From: DASYRM01 sp036004405
GTDB taxonomy: Bacteria > Acidobacteriota > Vicinamibacteria > Vicinamibacterales > UBA2999
Direction of reading: 5' to 3'
DNA: 64,000 nt
NCBI GenBank assembly: GCA_036004405.1
Contig: DASYRM010000061.1
Location: 1 to 64,000, forward strand
Part shown: piece by piece, positions 8,644 to 17,988 of the stretch
Position numbering within the stretch: the stretch's first letter is position 1
Layout of the letters: every line of letters begins with the position of its first letter
Notes under the pieces: model-generated
Databases searched by the model: none
Seen by the model: the letters and a program-made list of their open reading frames with translations, nothing else
Told to the model about the DNA's origin: nothing
Position numbers and translations under genes: made by a program

Positions 8644-10884
8644 TCAGCGGGGCTCGAGCACCGTCACGGCCACCTCGGCCCGGCCGCCGTCGCCGACCGA
8701 CACGCTTGCGGACGGCGCGACCAGCGACTCCAGGAAGGCCGGATCGCGCCACGCGTCGGGCCCACCCGCCGGGAGGGCCGCGACGGCCGCCACGTAGTAG
8801 TTGCCGGGCGGCAGTCCTTCCACGCTGAAACTCCCGTCGGTGCCGACGGTCGCCGCGCGCATGGAGCGGCTCTGCGCGTACCAGGTCTCGCGATAGGGCG
8901 CGAACACGATCGCGGTTGCACCAGCGGCTGCACGTCCGTCGCGGTCGCGCACACGCCCGGCCACATGCGTGACGCGATCGGTCAGCACCACCTCCACGTC
9001 GTCGATCGATTGGGCCACTGTTCCAAAGGCGAGCGGCCGGTCCGTGACGTCGAGGCCGCGCACGCGAATCTCCTTGAGGGCCCAGCCGGGCGGCGTGCGT
9101 GTCACTTCGAGCCGGCGCGGCCCGTTGATCCCGGTCAGGCTGAACGTCCAATCCGGGCGAATGTCCGCCATCGCCCGCCCGCTCAGCGGCGCGAGATCCG
9201 GATCCGAGGGCACCGCCTCGATGTCGATCCCGGCTCGCGGAGGCGCCGCTCCCGGCACCGATCCGATGAACGACACGCGCCCCACAATCGTGGAGCCACC
9301 GGTGGCCTGAATCGTCAGCCCCTCGATATCGCGATCGCCGACCGATACGGAGAGCACGCCAAACTCGCCTTCCGTCGAGCGATTCCTGGTTCCTCGATAG
9401 GCTTGCACGACATAGCGGCCGGGCGGGACATTCGGGAACTCGAATGCGCCCCCGTCGCCGACCCGCGCACCGACCGCTGTGGCCAGCGCCGACGCGGATT
9501 GACTCGGAAACAGGTTCAGGCTGCCCACCAGCCCCGGCCGCCCCTGGGCGTCGCGCACGATGCCCGACACACGCACCGTGCGCTGACGAACGAGCGTGAT
9601 GTCAGCGTTCGATTGCACCTGTCCGGCTCCGATGGTGAGGAAGGGCGACGAGGCCGCGTCGGCGACGCCGGGATAGTAGGTCCGCACGTACCCGGGGAGC
9701 TCCGCCGTGGACACGTCGGCGGCGCTCGCAGACAGGATGTACTGCCCCGGCGGGACGCCGAAGATTCGGAACGCGCCGCGGTCGTCGGTCGATCGCGTGA
9801 ATCCGGCCGACACCAGCCGCCGCCGGCCATCCTGGAACTGCAGACGCAGCAGCTGCATCGCCGCTCCTTGCACCGGGTCGCCGAGCTCGTCGACCACACG
9901 CCCGGTGACGCTGCTCCAGGGCGTCAGCGTCAGTTCGGCGTCCGCACCCGTCGCCGTCACGGTGATCAGCCGGCCAAGCGGCGGTACCTCGCTGGAGAAC
10001 CCCGACTTCGACGCCGCGATGAGGAACGCGCCGGGCACGACGTCGGCGAACGCGAACCGCCCGTCCCTGTCCGACTGCGTCGACGCGCCCTCGCGCCGGG
10101 CCCGCTGCGTCAGCCTCACCGTCGCGCCGGCGACGACGCCGCCGGTGGCGCTGACGACCCGGCCACGTACGACGGTCACGGACTCGCCTGGGGCTGGCGG
10201 CCGCAGTGGCGGTGTCGAGGTGAACGCCACGCCGCCGTTGACCAGCGCGTCGTAGCTCGCGGGCAGGGCCAGACTGATCCTGTCGATTTCGTCGCCCGCT
10301 TTCACGTCGAGCAGTTCGGCCTCGGACGCCGACGCGACCCCGGGAAAATAGACCGTGGCGTCCCGTGTACCGAGGGCCTGTACCGACACCACGACGCGCC
10401 CCTCGCTGAGCGCACTGAGGCGGAATTCGCCGCGATCGTCGGTGATGCTGGTCGCCACCGCCGAAAAGGTCTGGCCGCCGGGCGCTGGGACTTCCGCGCG
10501 TACGGCCACGTTCGGGGCGGGTTCGCCCGTCGCGTCCATGACGCGGCCGGTGATGACCGCGGTCCGCGCCAGCCGGATGTCTCCGAGGACGCGACCCGAC
10601 GGCATCGCCATGTCGCGACGCGCGTAGCCGGCCTTGGCGATGGTGAGACGCGGAGTGCCCGGCGGCGCGTCGAGCGCGAACCGACCGTCGTGGTCGGTCA
10701 GCGTCGCGCGTGCGGTGGCCGCGGTTGAAAGAGCGACTTTGGCGTTGGGAATCGGGTCGCCGGTGTCGTCGGCAACGGCGCGGCCTTCAATCCGGCGCGG
10801 CGCGGCCGTCTGCGCCTGCGGCTGCGCCACGAGCGCGAACAGCAGCGCTCCAAGCACTACGGCAACGACAGGCACGCGAGTCAT
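8644..10884 (-). CDS. Secreted multi-repeat carboxypeptidase-regulatory-like protein
   Basis: 746 aa. A signal peptide (MTRVPVVAVVLGALLFALVA, cleavage near AQPQAQ) is followed by a string of about seven beta-sandwich repeats of the carboxypeptidase D regulatory / SdrD-B type. Each contains the sequence 'G-x-V-x-D-x-x-G-x-P-x-x-A-x-V' and 'D-x-x-G-x-F-x-x-x-x-x-P-G-x-Y': for example DDTGDPIPNAKV, DHDGRFALDAPPG, DDRGEFRLSALSEG and VPPGQYILSASA. No catalytic domain or outer-membrane barrel follows, so it is probably a free extracytoplasmic binding or structural protein. The Met at 10884 starts the signal peptide; upstream in-frame sequence is not protein-like. A TAAGAT box lies 14 nt upstream. 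Confidence 0.8.
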   Translation of the reverse strand: MTRVPVVAVVLGALLFALVAQPQAQTAAPRRIEGRAVADDTGDPIPNAKVALSTAATARATLTDHDGRFALDAPPGTPRLTIAKAGYARRDMAMPSGRVLGDIRLARTAVITGRVMDATGEPAPNVAVRAEVPAPGGQTFSAVATSITDDRGEFRLSALSEGRVVVSVQALGTRDATVYFPGVASASEAELLDVKAGDEIDRISLALPASYDALVNGGVAFTSTPPLRPPAPGESVTVVRGRVVSATGGVVAGATVRLTQRARREGASTQSDRDGRFAFADVVPGAFLIAASKSGFSSEVPPLGRLITVTATGADAELTLTPWSSVTGRVVDELGDPVQGAAMQLLRLQFQDGRRRLVSAGFTRSTDDRGAFRIFGVPPGQYILSASAADVSTAELPGYVRTYYPGVADAASSPFLTIGAGQVQSNADITLVRQRTVRVSGIVRDAQGRPGLVGSLNLFPSQSASALATAVGARVGDGGAFEFPNVPPGRYVVQAYRGTRNRSTEGEFGVLSVSVGDRDIEGLTIQATGGSTIVGRVSFIGSVPGAAPPRAGIDIEAVPSDPDLAPLSGRAMADIRPDWTFSLTGINGPRRLEVTRTPPGWALKEIRVRGLDVTDRPLAFGTVAQSIDDVEVVLTDRVTHVAGRVRDRDGRAAAGATAIVFAPYRETWYAQSRSMRAATVGTDGSFSVEGLPPGNYYVAAVAALPAGGPDAWRDPAFLESLVAPSASVSVGDGGRAEVAVTVLEPR

Positions 10885-10898
10885 GGGCGCGTCGCGGA

Positions 10899-10904
10899 AT
10901 CTTA
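10899..10904 (-). promoter_or_regulatory. -10-like TAAGAT upstream of the repeat protein
   Basis: TAAGAT on the minus strand ends 14 nt before the ATG at 10884. No SD is visible between them. Confidence 0.3.
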
Positions 10905-10979
10905 GACGACACGCCGGTCCCCGCGGCTGGTTGCGCCCGGGTCGGCCCGGCCCGCTTTCGACGCCGCCCCACGTACGAG

Positions 10980-11945
10980 CTACTGCGCCGGCAGCAGTTC
11001 GATCTCGACCGTGACCTCGGACTTCACGGGACGGCCGTTCTGACGCGCGGGTTGAAACACCCAGTCGCGGGCCGCGGCGAGGACCACGGGGTCGTAGGCG
11101 GGGTGGATCGTCTTTTTGCTGGCGGCGGCCACCACCCGCCCGCGCGCATCCACCTCGACGGCGATCGCGCCCGAGTATTTCCGCTGCGCGGCGCGCAGGT
11201 CGGGCGGCATCCACTTCGGCAACGGCCGCACCACCGCCACCGCCGGCTCGAACGCCACCGGCTCGCTGGCCGTGACGCGCATGGGAGCTGGAGCGGAGCT
11301 CGCCACGGCGGTCGGCACAGCGGCCGGCGGCGCCGGCTCCGGGGCCGCGGGCGCTGCCGAGAGCGAGGGCGGCAGCGGCGCGGCCACGATCGATCGTGAG
11401 ATCGGGGCAATCAGCGGTGGGGGCGTTTGCGCGCGCGTCAGCTCCACGAAGGCGCCCGCCACGAGCGCCAGGTCCGACAGCGCCTGGTCGTTCTGCAGCG
11501 CCGGATCGTCGAGGAGCTTCAGCACCTGGTCGAACTGCTCACGGGCGCGCGCGGTGGCGCCTTCACGGTAGCGCGCCGTGGCCTCGGAAAAGCCCCGGCG
11601 GATGAGCGGCGGCAGCAGCCGGCGGCGGACGGCGGCAAACTGCGTGGCCACGCGCGGCGACGCGGCTTCGCCGTCGAGCACGAAGAACGGATCGGCCGCC
11701 ACGATGTCGGACATGGCGCGCTCGGCCGCATCGGCACGGCCGAGGGCGATGAGGCACAACGCCCGGTACTGATGCACCGCCGCCGTCGGCTGCTCGAGCG
11801 CGATGGCATCGAGCACTTCGAGCGCGCGCGAGTACATCGCGTCGTCGTAGAGCCGCAGGGCGTCGGCCAGCCGATCGCCGGCCATGGCCAGGGACGCCGT
11901 GCCGATGAGCGCGGCCGCAATGAGTCCAACGATTCGAACGCGCAT
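10980..11945 (-). CDS. Exported TPR protein with TonB-like C-terminal domain
   Basis: 321 aa. A signal-peptide-like N-terminus (residues 1-22, ending SLAMAG) is followed by TPR-like helices (about 24-170), an Ala/Pro-rich linker (about 180-230) and a TonB C-terminal domain (about 235-321: KYSGAIAVEVDARGRVV, AARDWVFQPARQNGRPV, EVTVEIELL). TonB normally stays anchored by an uncleaved N-terminal helix and uses ExbBD; here the N-terminus looks cleavable and no exbBD is nearby. It may therefore be a periplasmic TonB-box binder rather than an energy transducer. It starts 6 nt after the PEGA gene, with GGGAG in the gap, so the two form an operon. Confidence 0.75.
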   Translation of the reverse strand: MRVRIVGLIAAALIGTASLAMAGDRLADALRLYDDAMYSRALEVLDAIALEQPTAAVHQYRALCLIALGRADAAERAMSDIVAADPFFVLDGEAASPRVATQFAAVRRRLLPPLIRRGFSEATARYREGATARAREQFDQVLKLLDDPALQNDQALSDLALVAGAFVELTRAQTPPPLIAPISRSIVAAPLPPSLSAAPAAPEPAPPAAVPTAVASSAPAPMRVTASEPVAFEPAVAVVRPLPKWMPPDLRAAQRKYSGAIAVEVDARGRVVAAASKKTIHPAYDPVVLAAARDWVFQPARQNGRPVKSEVTVEIELLPAQ

Positions 11946-11951
11946 GGCTCC

Positions 11952-12920
11952 CTACTTTCCTGCCTTGAAATCCACGCTCACGCGCGCGGGCTGGCCCATC
12001 GTGACGAGCACCGGCACGCGGCGCTCGCCGAGCTCCGGGTGACGCAGAACGACTTCGTGGCGGCCGATCGTCCGCATCAGCGTGCCGATCGGCGTGTCGC
12101 CCACGCGCTCGCCGTCGACCCACGCTTCGGCCCACGGCTTCGCGTTGATGGAGATCGACGCGCTCGGCAAGCGGACCGGCAGGATCGCGCTCTCACCCGC
12201 TTTGATGGTGACCATCTGGTGGGTGGCAAACCCGAGCTCGTCGTTCCGGAGGTCGAGCACGTGGTCGCCGGTGGGCAGCATCAGGCGATCCACATCGGTC
12301 GTGCCGAGCAGACGCCCTTCTTCGGTGATGCGCATCGGCACTGGAACCTCGACGTGCAGCCATCCCGAGAGCGATCCAGCCGGCGCGGGCTTTGCGGCCG
12401 CGGGAGCGGCCGGCCGCGGGGGCGGCACCAGCGTGCGCTCGACGGGAACGGGAACGGGCACCGGCACGGCGCTCGCGAAGGCCATCGGGGGCGGGGTCAC
12501 TTGAATCGCGATGGGCGCGCTGGCCGACTGCAGCGCCCAGAGCACCACGAACGGCGCCTGGCCCAGCGTCAGCAGGCCCAGCACCGCGACGCCGACGAAC
12601 CAGCGGCCGCGCTGCACCGGCGCAGGTACCAGCGCGGGTGCCGGCGCGGATGTCGGCTCGGCGGATGCGGCCGGCTCGGGAGCTGCGGGAACCGCGGCCG
12701 AAACCATCACGGGAGCCACGTCCGGGACCACCACTGGAACCGGCACGGGCTCCTCGGGGGGAGGCGCCTTGGGCAGGGCGATACGCGACACGGCCGCCAC
12801 GCGCTGGAACAAGGATTCCGACAATGGGCGCGTCACTTGGTCGTCTTCGGCGCCAAACTCGCCCATCGCATCAGCCAACGAGTTCTGACTCAACCAGACG
12901 ACGTCCCCGAGATGACTCAT
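11952..12920 (-). CDS. PEGA-domain membrane protein with Pro/Ala-rich linkers
   Basis: 322 aa. A 50-residue N-terminal segment of unknown fold is followed by a Pro/Val/Ala-rich linker, one transmembrane helix (GRWFVGVAVLGLLTLGQAPFVV, about 130-150), a second proline-rich linker and a PEGA-like region of about 100 residues (AWVDGERVGDTPIGTLMRTIGRHEVVL). PEGA modules are surface-binding beta domains often attached to Ser/Thr kinases; no kinase is fused here. I chose ATG 12920 because GGAG stands 9 nt upstream; ATG 12935 and TTG 12944 are in-frame alternatives. Likely operon with the downstream TonB-like gene. Confidence 0.65.
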   Translation of the reverse strand: MSHLGDVVWLSQNSLADAMGEFGAEDDQVTRPLSESLFQRVAAVSRIALPKAPPPEEPVPVPVVVPDVAPVMVSAAVPAAPEPAASAEPTSAPAPALVPAPVQRGRWFVGVAVLGLLTLGQAPFVVLWALQSASAPIAIQVTPPPMAFASAVPVPVPVPVERTLVPPPRPAAPAAAKPAPAGSLSGWLHVEVPVPMRITEEGRLLGTTDVDRLMLPTGDHVLDLRNDELGFATHQMVTIKAGESAILPVRLPSASISINAKPWAEAWVDGERVGDTPIGTLMRTIGRHEVVLRHPELGERRVPVLVTMGQPARVSVDFKAGK

Positions 12921-12974
12921 GGCAATTCGCTCCATGGAGGTCAACGCGGGGACGCCGGTGAGCGAACAAGAGTG

Positions 12975-14783
12975 CTAATAGACCGTCAACCCGAAGTGGT
13001 CGCCCGCCACCGCGCTGTTGTGCAGGCCGGTCGTGTTCTCGGTGAAAAGCTGGGTATTGGTGGCGCTGAGCCCGGTGTTGGTCACGCCGTAGACCACGTT
13101 CACGGCCCCCGCCCCTGCCACGGTGCCGACCGCTTCGAACGGGACGCCGATCGCCAGATCCGCGCGGCTGGAATGGCCGAAGTTCCACGCCGTGAGCGAC
13201 GACCCGAAGGCGTCGCCGTTTTCCATCACGCCCGACAGCTGAGTGACATTGGTCGGCAGCCCTTGGGCCGGCGCCTGCTGCGTGAAGAGCTGTGGCGCGC
13301 GACCCACCGTGCGTGACAGCCCGCTGACCGTGCCGAACACCACTTCGACGAGGCCGCTGGTCACGAACTGCGTGGGCTGGCTGGTGCCGTTGACGAACAG
13401 CGAGAATCTCCCGTTCGGCGCGCCGATCGCCAGATCTTTGATCCCGTCGCCGTCGAAATCGCCGGCCGCGAGCGCAAACCCGCCTTGTCCATTGCGCGCC
13501 AGGATCAATGCGCCCGGCGTGCCCACCGACTGCAGCCCGAAGAACGACCCCGGGATCATGACGACGCCGCCGCTCGCCGGCGACAGGTTGCCGCCCGCCG
13601 TGGCGCTTTCGAACGGGACCCCGATCGCCAGGTCGTCGAAGGTGTCGCCGTTGAAATCGCCGACGCCAAACGCGGCCCCAAACTGCTCCCCGACGTTCGG
13701 GTCACTTGGGACGCCGGCCGTGCTCTCGTCGAAGCTGACCCGCGTGGCCAGACTCAACCCCGTGGCCGAGCCGGGCAGGATATGGGCGCGTCCGGCCGAG
13801 ACGAACCCGGATCCCACCGCATCCGCGAACGGTGCCCCGGCCACGAGATCGAAGAAGCCGTCGCGGTTGAAGTCGCCGGCCGTGAGCGCCAGGCTGGCGT
13901 TCGAGTGCCGGTCGAGCAACGCCGTGTCGACGACGAGCTGCTGCTTGCCGGTCACGCTCAAACCGGTGAGCGAACCGAACAGGATGGTGACCTGCGACTG
14001 CTGGGTGACGAAGTCGCTGGTAAATTCGGACGCCACGGCAAGGTCGCCGAAGCCGTCGCGGTTGAAGTCGCCCCAGGTGAGCGATCCCGCAGCATGAGGA
14101 TTCCCGGTGCCCACGCCGGAGGGATAGAACACCGACGGCCCGAAGAACTGACTCATGGCCCCGAGCCCGGACGCCGATCCTTTGAAGACGGCCAGGCCCC
14201 CGACCGCGGGGCCCGAAGAGATCTTCTCCCCCGGAATACCGACGGCGAGGTCGGAGAACCCGTCGTGATCGAAGTCGCCGGAGGCCAGGGCAAAGCCGAA
14301 CTGGTCGTTGGCTTCCACCTGTTTGTCGGGATTCTCCGGAAACAGCACCACCGAGCTGACCTCGGTGAGAAGGTCCGAACCCGGCGTGGTCGCGTTTCCG
14401 GCCGGGAGCAGGCCGTCGGCCGCCGTGCCGTAGATGATCTGCACGGCGCCGGCGTCGGTGATGAGCCTGGGACCGAAGAGGCCGTTGAACGTCACGTCCT
14501 TGCCGGGGATGCCGATCGCCAGGTCGGCCACGCCGTCGCCGTTGAAGTCGCCCTTGGCGATGCCGCTGCTGCTCCCGGCGCCGCATCGCCGCTCGATGCC
14601 ATCCGCCCGTCCGGCGGGGCCGGGCATGTGGTCACACGGATCGGCGCGCTGCTCGGCGCCCTGCCCGGGCTCCTCGCGATCGGCCCGCAGCGTCAGTGAG
14701 CCGTAGAGTCCAACCGCAACCGCCAGCGCGGCCAGTGCGGCGCGCCGTCCCATTCGTACCTGTGTCAACGAGCTTCGCGTCAT
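12975..14783 (-). CDS. Secreted FG-GAP (integrin-alpha-like) beta-propeller
   Basis: 602 aa. The N-terminus is signal-peptide-like (RRAALAALAVAVGLYGSL). From about residue 70, seven FG-GAP repeats follow, each with a Ca-binding loop and closing LAIG motif: DFNGDGVADLAIG, DFDHDGFSDLAVG, DFNRDGFGDLAVA, DFNRDGFFDLVAG, DFNGDTFDDLAIG, DFDGDGIKDLAIG and a degenerate NFGHSSRADLAIG. The blades carry the VVYG/VFGT 'sheet closing' motif. The protein ends with the last blade and has no anchor. A role in adhesion or ligand binding is inferred from the fold only. GGAAGG lies a few nt before the start. The PEGA gene starts about 55 bp downstream. Confidence 0.85.
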   Translation of the reverse strand: MTRSSLTQVRMGRRAALAALAVAVGLYGSLTLRADREEPGQGAEQRADPCDHMPGPAGRADGIERRCGAGSSSGIAKGDFNGDGVADLAIGIPGKDVTFNGLFGPRLITDAGAVQIIYGTAADGLLPAGNATTPGSDLLTEVSSVVLFPENPDKQVEANDQFGFALASGDFDHDGFSDLAVGIPGEKISSGPAVGGLAVFKGSASGLGAMSQFFGPSVFYPSGVGTGNPHAAGSLTWGDFNRDGFGDLAVASEFTSDFVTQQSQVTILFGSLTGLSVTGKQQLVVDTALLDRHSNASLALTAGDFNRDGFFDLVAGAPFADAVGSGFVSAGRAHILPGSATGLSLATRVSFDESTAGVPSDPNVGEQFGAAFGVGDFNGDTFDDLAIGVPFESATAGGNLSPASGGVVMIPGSFFGLQSVGTPGALILARNGQGGFALAAGDFDGDGIKDLAIGAPNGRFSLFVNGTSQPTQFVTSGLVEVVFGTVSGLSRTVGRAPQLFTQQAPAQGLPTNVTQLSGVMENGDAFGSSLTAWNFGHSSRADLAIGVPFEAVGTVAGAGAVNVVYGVTNTGLSATNTQLFTENTTGLHNSAVAGDHFGLTVY

Positions 14784-14937
14784 ATGTACCTTCCGGGCTA
14801 GGGGGCCGGATCGGCCCGATCTGTCAGATCTGGCGCAGGGTCGCGACGGACTGGTCCAGGCACCCCCGGAGGGTGTCGTGCAGGAGCAGGAATTGCGGGG
14901 AAATGCCCGAGGCTATGCCATCATCCGAGGACCACGG

Positions 14938-15485
14938 ATGAGCGACGTCACGAAGCTGCTCGATCGCTGGAACCGCGGGGACGCCGCCGCGCTCAACGAC
15001 CTGATGCCGTCTACGACGAGCTGCACCGGCTGGCGGGGCACTACCTGCACGGGGAACGCGACGGCCACACCCTGCAGCCCACCGCGCTCGTGCACGAGGC
15101 CTATCTGCGGCTGGCCGGGGTGCGCGCCGGCCGCTTCCAGAACCGGGTACACTTTTTCGGCGCCGCGGCGCAAACGATGCGCCGCATCCTCGTCGATCAT
15201 GCCCGCCGCCGGGGCGCCCGCAAGCGCAGCGCCGGGGCCGAGCACCTGGATCTGGAACGGGCGGCGCAAGTTGGCATCGATCCCGACACCGACCTGCTCG
15301 CCCTCGACCGCGCGCTCGAAAACCTCACCGAGGTGTCGCCGAAGGCGGCGCGCGTGGTGGAACTGCGGTTCTTCGGGGGGCTATCGATCGAGCAGGCGGC
15401 CGAGTTCCTCGACGTCGGTCCCAGCACGGTGAAACGCCACTGGTCGTTCGCTCGCGCCTGGCTCTCTCGCGAGCTCGAGGCCTGA
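14938..15485 (+). pseudogene. ECF sigma factor (TIGR02999-like) interrupted by a frameshift
   Basis: Two frames together encode a complete ECF sigma factor. Frame 1 from ATG 14938 gives MSDVTKLLDRWNRGDAAALNDLM; the continuation (VYDELHRLAGHYLHGER, LQPTALVHEAYLRL, HFFGAAAQTMRRILVDHARR, then region 4 ELRFFGGLSIEQAAEFLDV and VKRHW) is in another frame. The break lies at 15006-15012. The family normally reads LMPLVYDEL here, and loss of 4 bp (GCTG) from that coding sequence would give exactly the observed bases. Region 4 looks intact. Either the gene is inactivated or the read or assembly has an error. It converges on a Ser/Thr kinase with a 2-bp gap, the usual partner type of this sigma group in acidobacteria. 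Confidence 0.8.
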
Positions 15486-15487
15486 GC

Positions 15488-17884
15488 CTACGATTTCGGG
15501 CAGGCGGAAAGAGCCGCGCGCGTTCGCGCGGCGTCATCCTTCACCAGATCCACTAACGGCGACGTCCGCTCGGTCTCGTCGAAGAGCTCGACCGACCGGT
15601 GATAGTCCGCGCAGGCTCGCGGCTGCTGTCCGGCCGGCGCGACATCGCCGCGAACCGCCAACGCCTCGGCAAACCGCCACTTCACACCCTCTGGCATCTG
15701 CCCGGCGCGGTGCATGGCGTCGTAGGTCGTCACCGCGCGGTCGGCCCACGACCGCGCCTCCTCGACCGCGCCGGCGCGGAGACGGTTGCGCGCCAGGTTG
15801 CGGGCCGATTCGCTGAACAGGATGCGCGCCCGCGCGTTGCCGTTTTCGCCGGTGAGCATGCCCTCGGTGAGCGCGATGGCGCGCCGATACTGGCGCTCGC
15901 CGTCATCGAGGCGCGCGGCGCCGTCGAGCATGGTTCCGAGCTGCATGGCGTCGGTGGCGGCGTCGAGCTGCAAGGCGGGGTCGGCCGGGCGTTTGGACAG
16001 CACGAGTTCGGAGGTGTCGAGCGCGCGCCGGCCGTGGTCGATCGCCCGCGCCTCGTCGCGGCGATCGTGATACAGCGACGCGAGATACCGCCCCGTGATC
16101 CCGACGTTGCGCACCAGGTTTTCCTTCTGTGGCCGCTCGGCGAGGAGTGCGCGATAGAGCGACGCCGCGCGCTCGAAGATGGCGACCCGCTCGGTCCAGT
16201 GCTCGGCGGGCTCGGCAACACCGAGATAAAACACGCTGCCGGCGAGAATCTCGCGGGCGTCGAAGTCGCCCTGCCGCGCCGCCACATTGCGCTCGGCATA
16301 ACCGACCGCCTGCTGCGCGTGCCGGCTGGCATCTGCGCCGCGCGACTGCGTGTTGTCGAACCCGGCCAGCCGCCCGTACAACAGCGTCGCGTCCTTCAGT
16401 ACAGCGGGATCGTTCGGGGCGATCGCCAGCGCGCGCTGCATCAGCTCGTCGGCCTTCGCGAAGCGCGCCGACGCGGTGGCCTGATTGCCGAGGTTGGCCA
16501 CCGTCGCGTCGCCCTGCACCCGGGCCAGCTGCTGATACGCGTTCGACAGCTCGAGCAGCAGCGGAACGTTGCGCCCGGCATCGCGTGACACCGACTCCAG
16601 ATAACGCATCGTGTCCTGGATCAGCGTCTGGCGCAGCGGCAGCGTGGCCGGAATGCTCTCCATCTTCGGCTGGATGTCGAAGATGACGGTGTGCACGAGC
16701 TGTCGGGCGTCCTCGAACCGGCGCTGCTCCACCTGCGCCTGACGGATGTACACCGCCGCGGCAGCCGCCGCGGCCACCAGCAGCGCGGCACCGGCCGCCG
16801 AGCGCGCCTTGTTGCGGCGAATCAGCTTGAACGCGGCGTCCACGCGGCTCGGCGGCCGCGCGACCACGGGACGGCCGGCGAGCAGCCGATCGACATCCGC
16901 CTTGAGATCTGCCACCGAACCGTAGCGGGACGCCGGATCCTTGGCCAGCGCCTTCAGCGCAATCGCGTCGAGATCACGCGACACGCCCGGCGTCCGCGCA
17001 CTCGGCGGTTCCGGCATCTGCTCGACCACGCGCTTGAACGTCTCTTCGAACGACGCGCCGTTGCGGTACTGCGGGTTGACGCCGGTGATCAGCTGGTAGA
17101 GCAGCACGCCCAACGCATAGACGTCGGAGGCGAACGACAACGGCTCGCCGCGCAGCTGCTCAGGGCTGGCACAGACGAACGACAGCGGATGCAGCATGGT
17201 GCTGGCGTCGCCGGGAGCGCGCGTCCCGTCCTGCAGCACCTGCGCGATCCCGAAGTCGAGCACCTTCACGGCGCCCTGCGCGGTGACCACGATGTTGGCG
17301 GGCTTGAGATCGCGGTGCAGGATCAAGTGCTGGTGCGCGTAGTGAACGGCGTCGCACACATCGCCAAACAGCCGCAGACGCTGGTCGACGGCCAGCTCCC
17401 GCTCGACGCAATCCTGTGTGATCGGAGTGCCGTGCACCAGCTCCATCACGAAATAGCGATGGCCGCCGGACACGCCGGCATCGAGCAGCCGGACGATGTG
17501 CGGATGATCGAGACGGGCGAGGATGTGGCGTTCCTGGGCGAAGCGCCGGTAGGTCTCCGGTGGAAACAGACGCGCGTCGGCCACCTTGATCGCGACGTCG
17601 CGCTCGAAGGCCCCGTCCTGGCGTTCGGCCCGATAGACGACGCCCATGCCGCCGCGGCCGATCACCTCGCGAAGCACGTAGGGACCCAGCGCGGCGCCCG
17701 CCGACGGCGGCGGCACGTCGAGGGCCAGCAGCCCGCCGCTGCGGCCGAGCGCCTGGAGCAGCGACTCCACCTCGGCGCGGGTGTTCGGGTCGAGCGCGGC
17801 GAGCAGCGTGTCGCGTTCCTCGGGCGTCGCGCTTTCGATGCGCGCGAGCTCCGAGCTGACGACGCTCCAATCCAGCTGAGCCAT
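15488..17884 (-). CDS. Transmembrane Ser/Thr protein kinase with C-terminal TPR region
   Basis: 798 aa. The N-terminal 65 residues resemble the helical segment usual in these kinases. The kinase domain (about 69-335) has a glycine loop GRGGMG (76-81), catalytic Lys100, HRD (190-192), DFG (210-212) and a SPEQLRG activation-segment end. A single Ala-rich transmembrane helix (about 362-380) is followed by an extracytoplasmic TPR-like domain of 400 residues. It should phosphorylate cytoplasmic Ser/Thr substrates in response to an external or protein-protein signal. ATG 17884 begins the conserved N-terminus; the frame extends upstream without homology. TATAAC 13 nt upstream fits a near-leaderless start. 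The gene converges on the broken ECF sigma gene. Confidence 0.9.
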   Translation of the reverse strand: MAQLDWSVVSSELARIESATPEERDTLLAALDPNTRAEVESLLQALGRSGGLLALDVPPPSAGAALGPYVLREVIGRGGMGVVYRAERQDGAFERDVAIKVADARLFPPETYRRFAQERHILARLDHPHIVRLLDAGVSGGHRYFVMELVHGTPITQDCVERELAVDQRLRLFGDVCDAVHYAHQHLILHRDLKPANIVVTAQGAVKVLDFGIAQVLQDGTRAPGDASTMLHPLSFVCASPEQLRGEPLSFASDVYALGVLLYQLITGVNPQYRNGASFEETFKRVVEQMPEPPSARTPGVSRDLDAIALKALAKDPASRYGSVADLKADVDRLLAGRPVVARPPSRVDAAFKLIRRNKARSAAGAALLVAAAAAAAVYIRQAQVEQRRFEDARQLVHTVIFDIQPKMESIPATLPLRQTLIQDTMRYLESVSRDAGRNVPLLLELSNAYQQLARVQGDATVANLGNQATASARFAKADELMQRALAIAPNDPAVLKDATLLYGRLAGFDNTQSRGADASRHAQQAVGYAERNVAARQGDFDAREILAGSVFYLGVAEPAEHWTERVAIFERAASLYRALLAERPQKENLVRNVGITGRYLASLYHDRRDEARAIDHGRRALDTSELVLSKRPADPALQLDAATDAMQLGTMLDGAARLDDGERQYRRAIALTEGMLTGENGNARARILFSESARNLARNRLRAGAVEEARSWADRAVTTYDAMHRAGQMPEGVKWRFAEALAVRGDVAPAGQQPRACADYHRSVELFDETERTSPLVDLVKDDAARTRAALSACPKS

Positions 17885-17897
17885 GTGCGAGGGGGTA

Positions 17898-17903
17898 GTT
17901 ATA
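17898..17903 (-). promoter_or_regulatory. -10-like TATAAC for the kinase gene
   Basis: TATAAC on the minus strand ends 13 nt before ATG 17884, predicting a leader of about 6 nt without an SD. Confidence 0.45.
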
Positions 17904-17973
17904 GCCGATCGGCCTTCCAGCCCGAATGGGGTAGGTGTCCGGGGGGCCAGGCGACCGGCCGCAGCCCGCCTGC

Positions 17974-17979
17974 TAGAAT
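17974..17979 (+). promoter_or_regulatory. -10-like TAGAAT for the MFS/lactonase operon
   Basis: TAGAAT ends 9 nt before the GTG start at 17989. There is no SD in the cytosine-rich gap, consistent with a leaderless mRNA. Confidence 0.5.
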
Positions 17980-17988
17980 CCCCCAACC

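Noticed and set aside
7327..10728. A 1133-codon open frame on the plus strand
   Set aside because: Crosses three real genes on both strands and has no conserved motif; codon-bias artefact.
15090..15485. Internal ATG start giving an intact C-terminal sigma fragment
   Set aside because: It would lack the start of region 2, and both flanking frames show that the full family protein was encoded.
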